In this document: piece by piece, positions 1 through 6,459 of the stretch
Numbering within the stretch: position 1 is the first letter of the stretch
Layout: each line of letters opens with the position of its first letter
NCBI GenBank assembly: GCA_002471575.1
Contig: DKQG01000028.1
Location: 1 to 10,876 of the forward strand
Direction: 5' to 3'
Source: Alphaproteobacteria bacterium UBA7314
GTDB taxonomy: Bacteria > Pseudomonadota > Alphaproteobacteria > MPNO01 > UBA830
Length of the DNA stretch: 10,876 bases
The notes under the pieces: generated by a model
What the model saw: the letters and a program-made list of their open reading frames with translations, nothing else
The model's database searches: none
What the model was told of the DNA's origin: nothing
Position numbers and translations under genes: made by a program

Positions 1-176
1 GATGACGGGCAATCCGAATTGGCCTGCGCCGCTTCGCTGAAATCGCCTCCACCGTCGATCTCGGCTTTGATTTCTCCGATTTTCTGTTTTGCTTCGTCCT
101 GCGAACGCGTCGCCGTGGAGCGAAGCGAACCGTCATACATCAGCAGGATGTGTGACACCTGTATCTGGTCTGACAT
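1..176 (-). CDS. Parvulin-type peptidyl-prolyl cis-trans isomerase, N-terminal part (runs off left edge)
   Basis: The minus strand from the ATG at 176 encodes about 58 residues with no stop before the window edge. It begins MSDQIQVSHILL and continues through a helix rich in charged residues to DFSEAAQANSDCPSS. That is the parvulin (PpiC/rotamase) pattern: a VSHIL beta strand, then a helix, then the F-x-x-x-A-x-x-x-SDCPS segment that precedes the GGDLG loop, which lies outside the window. No signal peptide is visible, so a small cytoplasmic isomerase is more likely than a SurA/PrsA type. The start has a strong Shine-Dalgarno, AAGGA, about 7-8 bases upstream. It lies 76 bases downstream of cofC on the same strand, so it may be the last gene of the F420 operon. 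The substrate is unknown. Confidence 0.8.
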   Translation of the reverse strand, partial: MSDQIQVSHILLMYDGSLRSTATRSQDEAKQKIGEIKAEIDGGGDFSEAAQANSDCPS

Positions 177-252
177 TCTTATTTTCCTTCCGAACTAATC
201 GGCGGGGTGGTTGCCATCCCCGCGCGGGAGTTAGCGTACGCGGATCGTCTTC

Positions 253-831
253 TTACCGCCACCCCTCGAGGCGGGATAAATCGTCTTTTGTGTCGAGATC
301 GAACATTAGTCCGGGACGCTTCACGATTTCGACCATCAAGCCAGTTGCAGCCGCATTTTCTTTGTGGACGGACAGGCTACCGGGGCCGAAGCCGAACCCG
401 ATCGAGTCGGGTAGGGGCAAGGACAGCGCGTTGGTCCCCGATGCGCGTTCGTCAGGCGCAATCGCGATCCCCGGAACGTGTGCCAGCTCGATGATATTTT
501 CGGCCGACAATTCGGGCAGATCGGCGGCGACGTATACGGTTCGGACCGGCGCTACGGCCGCGGCGGCTTCGGCAAGACCCTCATTCAGCCCGGCCCCCGA
601 CTGGGGAATGAAACCCGTGCCGGACAGTCTGGCGATTTTCTGGATTGCGGGATCGGGGCTGACGATCCACCGGTGTGAGTTCGGAAATACTGTTTCGATC
701 AGGTCCAGCGTTCGCTCGACCAGAAAGCGGTTTAGCTCAACGCGCTCGTCATCGGCGAGTACGCCTGAGAGGCGGGATTTTCCGTCGTGCAGTCCCTTTA
801 CCGGGACGACGATATTGAGCCGCTCAGCCAC
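253..831 (-). CDS. cofC: CofC: phospho-acid guanylyltransferase of F420 biosynthesis
   Basis: 192 residues, the normal size for CofC/FbiD. The enzyme joins GTP to 2-phospho-L-lactate, or to phosphoenolpyruvate or 3-phosphoglycerate in variants, giving the activated intermediate used by CofD. Visible motifs are the N-terminal nucleotide-binding VVPVKGLHDGKSRLSG (residues 8-23), DLP (104-106), the family signature SGTNALSL (131-138), FGFGPGSLSVH (146-156) and FDLDTKDDL (177-185) near the C-terminus. The start is GTG at 831, overlapping the cofD stop by 8 bases. The upstream Shine-Dalgarno is weak, so translation probably depends on coupling to cofD. The family call is firm, but which phospho-acid it uses cannot be told from the sequence by eye. 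Confidence 0.93.
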   Translation of the reverse strand: MAERLNIVVPVKGLHDGKSRLSGVLADDERVELNRFLVERTLDLIETVFPNSHRWIVSPDPAIQKIARLSGTGFIPQSGAGLNEGLAEAAAAVAPVRTVYVAADLPELSAENIIELAHVPGIAIAPDERASGTNALSLPLPDSIGFGFGPGSLSVHKENAAATGLMVEIVKRPGLMFDLDTKDDLSRLEGWR

Positions 832-1765
832 GCAACTGCGCTGTAAATGCCAACGTGTCTGCGGCCAGGGATTTCCGGATGACGTCAGTGGTCATGACGG
901 TATCGGTGACCAGAACGTGCAGGCCGTTGTCCCGAAGTGTTTCGGCATCCGCCTCGTCGACGATATCGATAACGATCCCGTCCGCGATACCGCGATAATG
1001 ATTGGCAAAGTTCGCGACCGACGGGGCGATGCCGAGTTCCGCCATCATCTTGGCTGCGGGCCCTTTGATCGCCGTGCCGCCGACGATGGGAGAGACTGCC
1101 ACGACAGGAATATCGGATTTAAGAAGTTCCTGAACGCCGGGAATGGCGAGCACGGGATCGATACTGACATAGGGGTTGGACGGGCAGATGATGGCTGCAT
1201 CGATTTTGCCGCCGGTCATGGCGTCCAGTAATGGGGGCGACGGCATGGCGCCGGATGCGCCGTCGAACCGGAATCCGGTCACAGCGGGATCGCATTGCAG
1301 CTTCACGAAATAGTCCTGGAACGCGAGATCGCCGTCTTTGGTCTCGACGACGGTCGGTACCGGCGTGTCCGAAACGGGGATGATCCTATGATGGATGCCA
1401 AGAGCCGCAGATAAGTGTTGAGTGATGTCCGACAGCGTCTCGCCCGCGGCGAGCCTTTGGGTGCGTTCAAGATGCGTGGCCAGGTCTCTGTCACCCAGAC
1501 GGAACCAGGTGGGGCCTCCGAGATTTTCGAGGGCCGCCATGGCGTTCCAGGTTTCTCCCTCTATACCCCAACCGGTCTCCGGGTCGGCCTGTCCCGAGAA
1601 TGTGTACATCACGGTGTCAAGATCGGGGCAGATACGAAGGCCCATATGCGTGAAATCGTCGCCGATGTTCACGGCAACCATCAGTTCTTCCGGCGGCAGC
1701 ACCATTGCCAGACCGTGTGCCATTCGGGCACCGCCCACGCCACCAGCCAGTGCCAGACACACCAT
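824..1765 (-). CDS. cofD: CofD: 2-phospho-L-lactate transferase (F420-0 synthesis)
   Basis: 313 residues from the ATG at 1765, matching the family's usual length of roughly 310-320. CofD transfers the phospho-acid moiety from the GDP-activated donor made by CofC to Fo, giving F420-0 or the dehydro or glyceryl form. Motifs from that start are LAGGVGGARMAHGL (6-19), VNIGDDFTHMGLRICPDLDT (32-51), WGIEGETWN (66-74), WFRLGDRDLATHLERT (87-102), IICPSNPYVSIDPVL (192-206) and VVAVSPIVGGTAIKGPAAKMM (221-241). The frame is open to a GTG at 1789, but that would add 8 residues overlapping the end of cofE and lacks a Shine-Dalgarno. The ATG lies one base past the cofE stop and places the GGVGG loop as in relatives. 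A TTG at 1774, closer to an AGGA, is a weaker alternative. Confidence 0.94.
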   Translation of the reverse strand: MVCLALAGGVGGARMAHGLAMVLPPEELMVAVNIGDDFTHMGLRICPDLDTVMYTFSGQADPETGWGIEGETWNAMAALENLGGPTWFRLGDRDLATHLERTQRLAAGETLSDITQHLSAALGIHHRIIPVSDTPVPTVVETKDGDLAFQDYFVKLQCDPAVTGFRFDGASGAMPSPPLLDAMTGGKIDAAIICPSNPYVSIDPVLAIPGVQELLKSDIPVVAVSPIVGGTAIKGPAAKMMAELGIAPSVANFANHYRGIADGIVIDIVDEADAETLRDNGLHVLVTDTVMTTDVIRKSLAADTLAFTAQLRG

Positions 1766-1766
1766 G

Positions 1767-2534
1767 TCAGACAAACAAGTCCTGTTCACGAGGGCGGATC
1801 AGGTCCGATGCCTTGCCAGTGCAGCTAGCCCAATCCAGTCCCCGCACAAGGACCACCGGCAGGCCTTCGTCGCCCTGGCCCATCAGCAGCGATGCAGCGG
1901 CGGCGATTTCGTCCGCCAGCCCGATCTCACTGGATTGAAGCTCGTTGCCCGCCCGGTCGAGTTGTCCGCGGCGATCGAGGAGGGCGGAAATTCCGTAGCA
2001 GCCGATCGCTGTCCCGGTTGTACCTTTACGCCATGCGCGACCCATGCTGTCGTTGATGATGACGGCTACCGCTGCGCCGGCCGCGTCCCGGATCCTCTCG
2101 GCGATAGCGCGTGCCGAAATATCGGCATCTTCCGGCAACAAAACGGCCTTGTCGGCGCCACCCGTATTCGACAGGTCGATCGCCGCATTGGCGACAACGC
2201 ACCCGTTGCGGTGGCGGGCGATAATCAGACCCAGACGCTTGCGCACAATCTCGGTGGATTCCTGCAGGATCAGTTCAGCGAGGCGCGGGTCTTTTTCCGT
2301 ATCTAGTGCCAGCTTTCGAGCTTCGGCGGATGGGCGGACGCTTGTCAGGTTTACTCGTCGGCCTTCGGATTTGGAGATTATCTTTTGAGCGATCACAACC
2401 ACATCGCCGTCTTTAAATTTGGTATTCGCGCGATCGAATGCGGCGGTAAGTATCGGCGCGAGGTCGTCCCCCCGATTGATCTCCGGGAGACCGTCAGGGG
2501 CGAACAATTCCAGTCTTCGCGATGATGCGGACAC
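1767..2534 (-). CDS. cofE: CofE: coenzyme F420-0:L-glutamate ligase
   Basis: 255 residues from the GTG at 2534. CofE is a GTP-dependent ligase that adds gamma-linked glutamates to F420-0. Motifs are LELFAPDGLPEINRGDDL (8-25), VVIAQKIISKSEGRR (46-60), KDPRLAELILQEST (81-94), ANAAIDLSN (115-123), NDSMGRAWRKG (161-171), SSEIGLADEIAAAASLLMGQ (201-220) and a C-terminal RPREQDLF. The frame is open upstream to a TTG at 2618, but those 28 extra residues have no family counterpart. The GTG at 2534 has GAGGG 8 bases upstream and gives the usual length of about 250. There is no fused nitroreductase-like domain as in actinobacterial FbiB. It is the first gene of the cofEDC run. Confidence 0.94.
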   Translation of the reverse strand: MSASSRRLELFAPDGLPEINRGDDLAPILTAAFDRANTKFKDGDVVVIAQKIISKSEGRRVNLTSVRPSAEARKLALDTEKDPRLAELILQESTEIVRKRLGLIIARHRNGCVVANAAIDLSNTGGADKAVLLPEDADISARAIAERIRDAAGAAVAVIINDSMGRAWRKGTTGTAIGCYGISALLDRRGQLDRAGNELQSSEIGLADEIAAAASLLMGQGDEGLPVVLVRGLDWASCTGKASDLIRPREQDLFV

Positions 2535-2653
2535 GTCTTTGACCCTCTTTCGGAAAATCGCGGCAATCGTATCCACTTCGCCAGCAATAGAACAGCGGGG
2601 GTCGAAAGGCGTCAGCAACCCGGCTACTATGGGCGAATTCAGGCAGAGAAAAT
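2535..2653. promoter_or_regulatory. Divergent intergenic region between cofE and the nitrile-hydratase-like gene
   Basis: About 119 bases separate the preferred cofE start (minus) from the first ATG of the plus-strand pair. Promoters for both operons should lie here, unless cofE really starts at the upstream TTG, which would leave only 35 bases. I see the cofE Shine-Dalgarno GAGGG at about 2543-2547 (minus), but no convincing -35/-10 pair on either strand and no clear inverted repeat. The assignment follows from gene orientation only. Confidence 0.4.
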
Positions 2654-2977
2654 ATGGGAATAGATATGCCCTACGAACGGCGCGGGTATCACGATATCGG
2701 TGGCAACCCTTGCCATGCAGGACCGGTGTCGAATGAGACGGCGGTTCCGCCAGGCTGGGCTCACCTGACAGATGCGTTGCGCAACGCCCTCGGAGACCGG
2801 TACAGGCTGCATGAACAGCGCCGCAAAATCGAAGAACTGGGCGAAGACGTATACGATAGCGTTACGTATTACGAAATCCGGGTGATTGCTTTACTGGAAA
2901 TGGCGGTCGAGCGGGGCTTCCTGACCCGGGAAGAAGTGAAAACGCGTATGGCCGAGATAACGGAGGGGAGTTCGTAA
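2654..2977 (+). CDS. Small protein resembling the N-terminal region of nitrile hydratase beta subunit
   Basis: 107 residues, with starts possible at ATG 2654 or ATG 2666 (four codons later). The GYHDIGGNPCHAGPV stretch (residues 11-25) resembles the GIHDxGGMxGxGPV opening of nitrile hydratase beta subunits. Residues 73-103, YYEIRVIALLEMAVERGFLTREEVKTRM..I, resemble the helical YYxxWxxALExLLxxKGxLTxxE segment of that domain. The C-terminal SH3-like barrel of a full beta subunit (about 220 residues) is absent, and no alpha subunit with a metal-binding CxxCSC motif is in the window. It could be a split-subunit arrangement as in thiocyanate hydrolase, an accessory protein, or a repurposed partner of the next gene. 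The stop lies one base before the hydrolase start, which suggests translational coupling. Homology is judged from motif memory. Confidence 0.68.
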   Translation: MGIDMPYERRGYHDIGGNPCHAGPVSNETAVPPGWAHLTDALRNALGDRYRLHEQRRKIEELGEDVYDSVTYYEIRVIALLEMAVERGFLTREEVKTRMAEITEGSS

Positions 2978-2978
2978 A

Positions 2979-3665
2979 ATGAAACAGGGATTCGAGGATC
3001 ATTGCTGGGCCGACATTGTGTCGGACGAGATTCTCAAAGTGTACGAACCCTATCACCGGGACGTTTGCGTGGGCGAACGGCCGGCGCTGCTGGCGATCGA
3101 TCTTTACAACTTGGTCTACAAGGGCGGCGAGAGAGATCCACATGAGATCATTGATGAATTTCCCAGCACCTGTGGGCGGTATGCGTGGGAGGCGATTGAG
3201 CCGACGAAGCAACTTTTTGCCGCCGCTCGGAACGCCGGTATCCCCGTGCTCTATACCACGGCACCGACTACGTCGGATGTTGTCGCGACCAACCGACAAT
3301 CGGGTCTGGGAACCACAGACAACGACTACGAAATTTACGAGGCGTTCGCACCGCAGGAAGGCGACATCATGATCGTGAAGGAGCGCGCGAGCGCGTTTTA
3401 CGGTACGCCGATCCTGCCGGAACTGAACCGTCTGAGTATCAACAGCTTGATCGTCTGCGGCGAAAGCACATCGGGTTGTGTGCGGGCATCAGCAGTCGAT
3501 GCCTATTCCGCCGGTTACCATGTTTCCATTGCCGAGGAATGCGTGTTTGACCGGTCGATCCTATCACACAAAGTCAACCTGTTCGATCTGCACCACAAAT
3601 ACGCGGACGTGATGCCGGTGGCGGATATTGTGGCTCATCTGGAGCATCTGCTCGCCGCCGCATAA
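2979..3665 (+). CDS. Isochorismatase-superfamily cysteine hydrolase (N-carbamoylsarcosine amidase-like)
   Basis: 228 residues. The catalytic triad of the superfamily is visible: Asp41 in LLAIDLYN, Lys134 in IVKERASAFYGT, and the nucleophile Cys167 in CGESTSGCVRASAVDAY, which includes the residues of the expected non-proline cis-peptide. The TSGCVRASAVDA block and the later NLFDLHHKYADVM segment resemble N-carbamoylsarcosine amidohydrolase more than nicotinamidase or true isochorismatase. A C-N hydrolase acting on a carbamoyl or amide substrate is therefore the best guess. The substrate is not known. Its Shine-Dalgarno, GGAGGGGAG, lies inside the end of the upstream nitrile-hydratase-like gene, so the two are very probably co-translated. 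A terminator follows directly. No signal peptide is present, so it should be cytoplasmic. Confidence 0.87.
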   Translation: MKQGFEDHCWADIVSDEILKVYEPYHRDVCVGERPALLAIDLYNLVYKGGERDPHEIIDEFPSTCGRYAWEAIEPTKQLFAAARNAGIPVLYTTAPTTSDVVATNRQSGLGTTDNDYEIYEAFAPQEGDIMIVKERASAFYGTPILPELNRLSINSLIVCGESTSGCVRASAVDAYSAGYHVSIAEECVFDRSILSHKVNLFDLHHKYADVMPVADIVAHLEHLLAAA

Positions 3666-3669
3666 AAAA

Positions 3670-3694
3670 GACCGGCCAAAGCCGGGCGTTTTTG
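3670..3694 (+). terminator. Intrinsic terminator after the cysteine hydrolase gene
   Basis: A CCGGC (3672-3676) / GCCGG (3681-3685) stem with a CAAA loop is followed by GC and then a run of five T residues at 3689-3693. An A-rich tract precedes it (3664-3669), and it begins 5 bases past the stop codon. This closes the two-gene plus-strand operon. Confidence 0.8.
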
Positions 3695-4091
3695 TCGTTG
3701 CGGTCTGAGGCTTGTCCCGATCTAGATCGTGAGAGAGATCGGTAGGAATTTGCTGGCGACGGCGGCTACCAAACTGTCAATATTGGCTCTGCGGCGAAGC
3801 CGGTCGAACCCCTGCATCATCTCGCCGACCGGGTAGTTTTAGCTGATCTGGTTTTTGGGCTGATCGTCCTCGTTACTGGCGATCATGCCGGCCGGCATCG
3901 GAATGCCCTGAGGAAGGGTCTACGCGAGGGCTGCATTAGTATTTTGTCTTCTGCGACTTTAATATGTTTAGAGACCGATGCACAAACCGTCCCAGATTCA
4001 TTTCTTTACAACAACGGTTTAGGGGTGGTTTTTTTGGTCGGCGATAGGCAGGAGCGTCAATGCTGCTTGCCCTCCGGGGGGGCGGCTCCGT
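3695..4091. other. Gene-poor stretch between convergent transcription units
   Basis: No intact gene is supported here. It contains the possible remnant above, a 7-bp inverted repeat CCGATCT (3717-3723) / AGATCGG (3736-3742), and a second perfect 7-bp inverted repeat AAACCGT (3984-3990) / ACGGTTT (4014-4020). A T7 run lies at about 4031-4037, but no tight GC-rich hairpin stands before it. I see no clear terminator for the minus-strand crotonase gene. Part of this stretch is more AT-rich than the flanking genes, as expected for non-coding sequence. Confidence 0.5.
3722..3919 (-). pseudogene. Possible decayed coding remnant with an in-frame stop
   Basis: On the minus strand one frame reads TLPQGIPMPAGMIASNEDD... 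from 3919, meets a TAA at 3841-3839, then continues NYPVGEMMQGFDRLRRRA...SLVAAVASKFLPISLTI to a TAG ending at 3722. The composition is protein-like, and codon use in the second half resembles neighbouring genes. There is no Shine-Dalgarno or credible start, and I do not recognise the family. It could be the tail of an old gene broken by point mutation, or chance. It fills most of the otherwise empty stretch between the terminator and the crotonase gene. Confidence 0.3.
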
Positions 4092-4895
4092 CTATTTGCC
4101 CTCGAAAGTGGGGGCGCGTTTTTCCAGCATCGCGGTGACGGCTTCGATATGGTCGTCGGTGCTGTGACAGATCGCCTGCAGGGCCGCGCAGTTGTCGAGG
4201 AAATCGAACAGCCCGGAACTAAGCGACTGCCGAAGCAGCGATTTGAGCATGCGAGCGGTGATCGGCGGGCGTCCTGCGATCGTTTCTGCCAGGTCCATCA
4301 CGCGCGGCATCAGTTCGTCCGGCGCCACGCACTCCAGCGCGAGGCCGATTTCCGCCGCTTCTTCGCCGCCGACGACGCGTCCGGTGAAAATCAGTTCCGC
4401 TGCCCGCTGCAGTCCGACCCGGCGCGGCACGATCCATGCCCCGCCGTCGCCCGGGATGATGCCAACGTTGATGAAAGTCTCGCCGAATTTCGCCTTTTCG
4501 GAGGCGATGACGATGTCGCAATACAGCGCCAGATCGCAGCCCGCGCCGATTGCCGGCCCTTGAACAGCGGAGATTGACGGAATGTCCAGCGTATAGAGGG
4601 CTTTCGGCACTTTCTGGATGCCTTCGATGTATCCTCGGCGAGTACCGGCGGGACCGCCGCCGAATATGCCCTTCTTGTCTTTCATGTCCTTGATGTTTCC
4701 GCCTGCGGAAAAGGCGGAGCCTTCCGCCGAAAGGACTAGCACGCGGGCGTCTTCGCTGAGCTGGGTGTATTCGATGGCATCGACTATCTCGTCGGAGAAA
4801 TCTTTCTCCGAAAACGCATTCCGGATATCGTCTCGAGCAAGCACCAGATGTGCGATACCGTTTTCAATGTTAAATTTGATATTTGTATATTCCAT
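4092..4895 (-). CDS. Crotonase-superfamily protein (enoyl-CoA hydratase/isomerase-like)
   Basis: 267 residues from the ATG at 4895, typical for the family. The frame is open to 4991, but those 32 extra residues are low in family similarity and would overlap nnr; an AGGGG lies upstream of the ATG. The CoA-binding and oxyanion-hole segments are clear: AFSAGGNIKDM (61-71) and SAVQGPAIGAGCDLALYCDI (109-128). The segment FGETFINVGIIPGDGGAW (138-155) corresponds to the second active-site loop. The positions equivalent to the two catalytic glutamates of rat enoyl-CoA hydratase (Glu144, Glu164) appear to be Asp121 and Phe141, while Asp150 sits in the PGDGG loop. It may therefore be an isomerase, hydrolase or lyase variant rather than a classic hydratase. 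It probably acts on an acyl-CoA in the cytoplasm. Confidence 0.88.
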   Translation of the reverse strand: MEYTNIKFNIENGIAHLVLARDDIRNAFSEKDFSDEIVDAIEYTQLSEDARVLVLSAEGSAFSAGGNIKDMKDKKGIFGGGPAGTRRGYIEGIQKVPKALYTLDIPSISAVQGPAIGAGCDLALYCDIVIASEKAKFGETFINVGIIPGDGGAWIVPRRVGLQRAAELIFTGRVVGGEEAAEIGLALECVAPDELMPRVMDLAETIAGRPPITARMLKSLLRQSLSSGLFDFLDNCAALQAICHSTDDHIEAVTAMLEKRAPTFEGK

Positions 4896-4974
4896 AACCA
4901 CGTGGCCCCTGTGCGTAAAAATGCTCCGCGGATAGGCGCGCGGCCGCGCCGAGTCAAGCGCAGGGCGGAACAAG
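4896..4974. promoter_or_regulatory. Divergent promoter region of the crotonase gene and nnr, with two palindromes
   Basis: This 79-base gap must serve both genes. It contains the 8-bp palindrome CCACGTGG (4898-4905), right beside the crotonase start, and the 12-bp GC palindrome GCGCGGCCGCGC (4938-4949), midway. Either could bind a regulator, but short GC palindromes arise often in GC-rich DNA. No confident -35/-10 boxes were found. Confidence 0.35.
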
Positions 4975-6459
4975 ATGAGTGAATTGGGCAAGCCCGAACT
5001 TCTGACGGTCGATCAAATGTACGCCGCCGACGCGGTAGCTGTTGCGTCCGGCGTTACCGGCGAAGCGTTGATGGAAGCGGCGGGATTGAAGGTGGCCATC
5101 GAGATCCGGGCGCGCTGGGCTAGCCGGCCGGTTGCTGTGCTGTGCGGGCCTGGAAACAACGGCGGTGACGGCTTTGTGGTTGCGCGGCACTTGGCCGGGG
5201 CAGGCTGGCCGGTATCGTTGTATTTGCTCGGTGGCCGTGAGGCGCTGATCGGCGATGCGGCTCTGCATGCCGGACGCTGGACGGGCGATATCCATCCGCT
5301 GTCACCGGATGCCTTGGATGGCTCGGAACTGATCGTCGATGCCCTGTTCGGCGCCGGACTTGCGCGGCCGCTGGAGGGTCTCGCGTTGGAGACGGTCAAT
5401 CGTATCTCGGAGACCGGTGCGCCGTGTGTGGCGATAGATGTGCCGTCGGGTGTAAACGGCGATACGGGCATGGTGCTGGGCGCGGCGGCCCGGGCGGAAC
5501 TTACGGTAACATTTTTTCGCCGTAAGCCGGGACATCTGCTGATGCCCGGCCGCGAGCGCGCAGGCAGCGTGGTGGTTGCCGATATAGGTATCCCCGAGAC
5601 GGTCCTCGAAGAAATCGCCCCCGACTTGCGGTCGAACAATCCCGGTGTCTGGGGTGACAGCTTCCCGTGGCCTAGCGCTGGGGGGCACAAATACACCCGC
5701 GGGCACGGAGTTATCGTCGGCGGAATGTCAATGGGCGGCGCGGCGCGTCTTGGCTCCCTGGCGGCACGCCGGAGCGGGGCCGGGCTGGTCACGGTCGCAG
5801 CTAGCCCCGAAGCTCTTGGAGATTACACCGCGGATCAGCCGGGATTGCTGACCCTGCCGTTTCGGACGGCAGAGGAGTTCGGCGAAATCCTGGACGACGA
5901 ACGAAAGAACGGTGTGCTGATCGGTCCGGGCAGCGGGGTGAGCCGCAGCACCCAAGATGTCGTTTTGTCGGCTGCGCGCCGGGGACGGTCACTGGTGCTC
6001 GATGCCGATGCACTCACTTCGTTTCAGACAGAGACCGATGCCTTGTTCACAGCGATAGCCGATGTTCCCTGCGTGCTGACGCCGCATGAGGGAGAATTTT
6101 CGCGTCTTTTCCGGATGACCGGCGATAAGCTGACTAGGGCACGCAGGGCTGCCGAAGTGTCCGGATCGGTCGTGTTGCTGAAGGGAGCGGATACCGTTAT
6201 CGCCTCGCCGGATGGGCGGGCGGCAATCAACGAAAACGCGCCTCCGACCCTTGCGACCGCGGGCGCCGGCGACGTCCTGGCGGGAACCATTCTCGGACTG
6301 CTGGTCCAGGGAATGCCGGTGTTTGAAGCGGCCTGTGCGGCGGTTTGGCTGAACGGAGACGTGGCTACGTCGTTTGGTTACGGGCTGATAGCCGAAGATC
6401 TGCCTGCCGGATTCCCGACAGCGCTATCGAACCTGCGCGAAATGCTGAAAGTCAATTAA
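4975..6459 (+). CDS. nnr: Bifunctional NAD(P)H-hydrate epimerase / ADP-dependent NAD(P)H-hydrate dehydratase
   Basis: 494 residues, matching two-domain bacterial Nnr (YjeF). It repairs hydrated NADH and NADPH: the N-terminal domain epimerises R- and S-hydrates, and the C-terminal ribokinase-like domain dehydrates the S form using ADP. In the epimerase half (about 1-220) the motifs are GPGNNGGDGFVVARHL from residue 58, DALFGAGLARPLEG, and AIDVPSGVNGDTG at about 154-166. In the dehydratase half (from about 237) they are HKYTRGHGVIVGG, RSGAGLVTVA, GPGSGVS, VLDADALT, LTPHEGEFSRL, VLLKGADTVI and TAGAGDVLAGTI at about 428-438. The Shine-Dalgarno GGCGGA lies close to the ATG at 4975. It is a housekeeping metabolite-repair gene with no evident functional tie to the F420 cluster. 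Confidence 0.95.
   Translation: MSELGKPELLTVDQMYAADAVAVASGVTGEALMEAAGLKVAIEIRARWASRPVAVLCGPGNNGGDGFVVARHLAGAGWPVSLYLLGGREALIGDAALHAGRWTGDIHPLSPDALDGSELIVDALFGAGLARPLEGLALETVNRISETGAPCVAIDVPSGVNGDTGMVLGAAARAELTVTFFRRKPGHLLMPGRERAGSVVVADIGIPETVLEEIAPDLRSNNPGVWGDSFPWPSAGGHKYTRGHGVIVGGMSMGGAARLGSLAARRSGAGLVTVAASPEALGDYTADQPGLLTLPFRTAEEFGEILDDERKNGVLIGPGSGVSRSTQDVVLSAARRGRSLVLDADALTSFQTETDALFTAIADVPCVLTPHEGEFSRLFRMTGDKLTRARRAAEVSGSVVLLKGADTVIASPDGRAAINENAPPTLATAGAGDVLAGTILGLLVQGMPVFEAACAAVWLNGDVATSFGYGLIAEDLPAGFPTALSNLREMLKVN

Noticed and set aside
196..225. GGGG...CCCC hairpin between the parvulin gene and cofC as a terminator
   Set aside because: The stem is bulged and no T run follows on the minus strand, so termination between the two genes is not supported.
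89..1231. Long plus-strand open frame (about 380 codons)
   Set aside because: It lies antisense to cofC and cofD, which have full family motifs. The encoded sequence is low in recognisable structure and has no Shine-Dalgarno.
1422..2306. Plus-strand open frame of about 294 codons
   Set aside because: It is antisense to cofD and cofE; GC-rich codon use leaves the opposite strand open by chance.
3719..3728. GATCTAGATC palindrome as a mobile-element end
   Set aside because: There is no transposase, no partner inverted repeat at a distance and no target duplication. It is part of a local 7-bp stem-loop.
3944..4138. Short plus-strand frame of 64 codons
   Set aside because: It overlaps the end of the crotonase gene, has no Shine-Dalgarno and does not read like a protein.
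5013..5792. Minus-strand open frame of about 259 codons inside nnr
   Set aside because: It is antisense to well-conserved Nnr motifs and its product is rich in Pro, Arg, Ser and Ala, as expected of a shadow frame.
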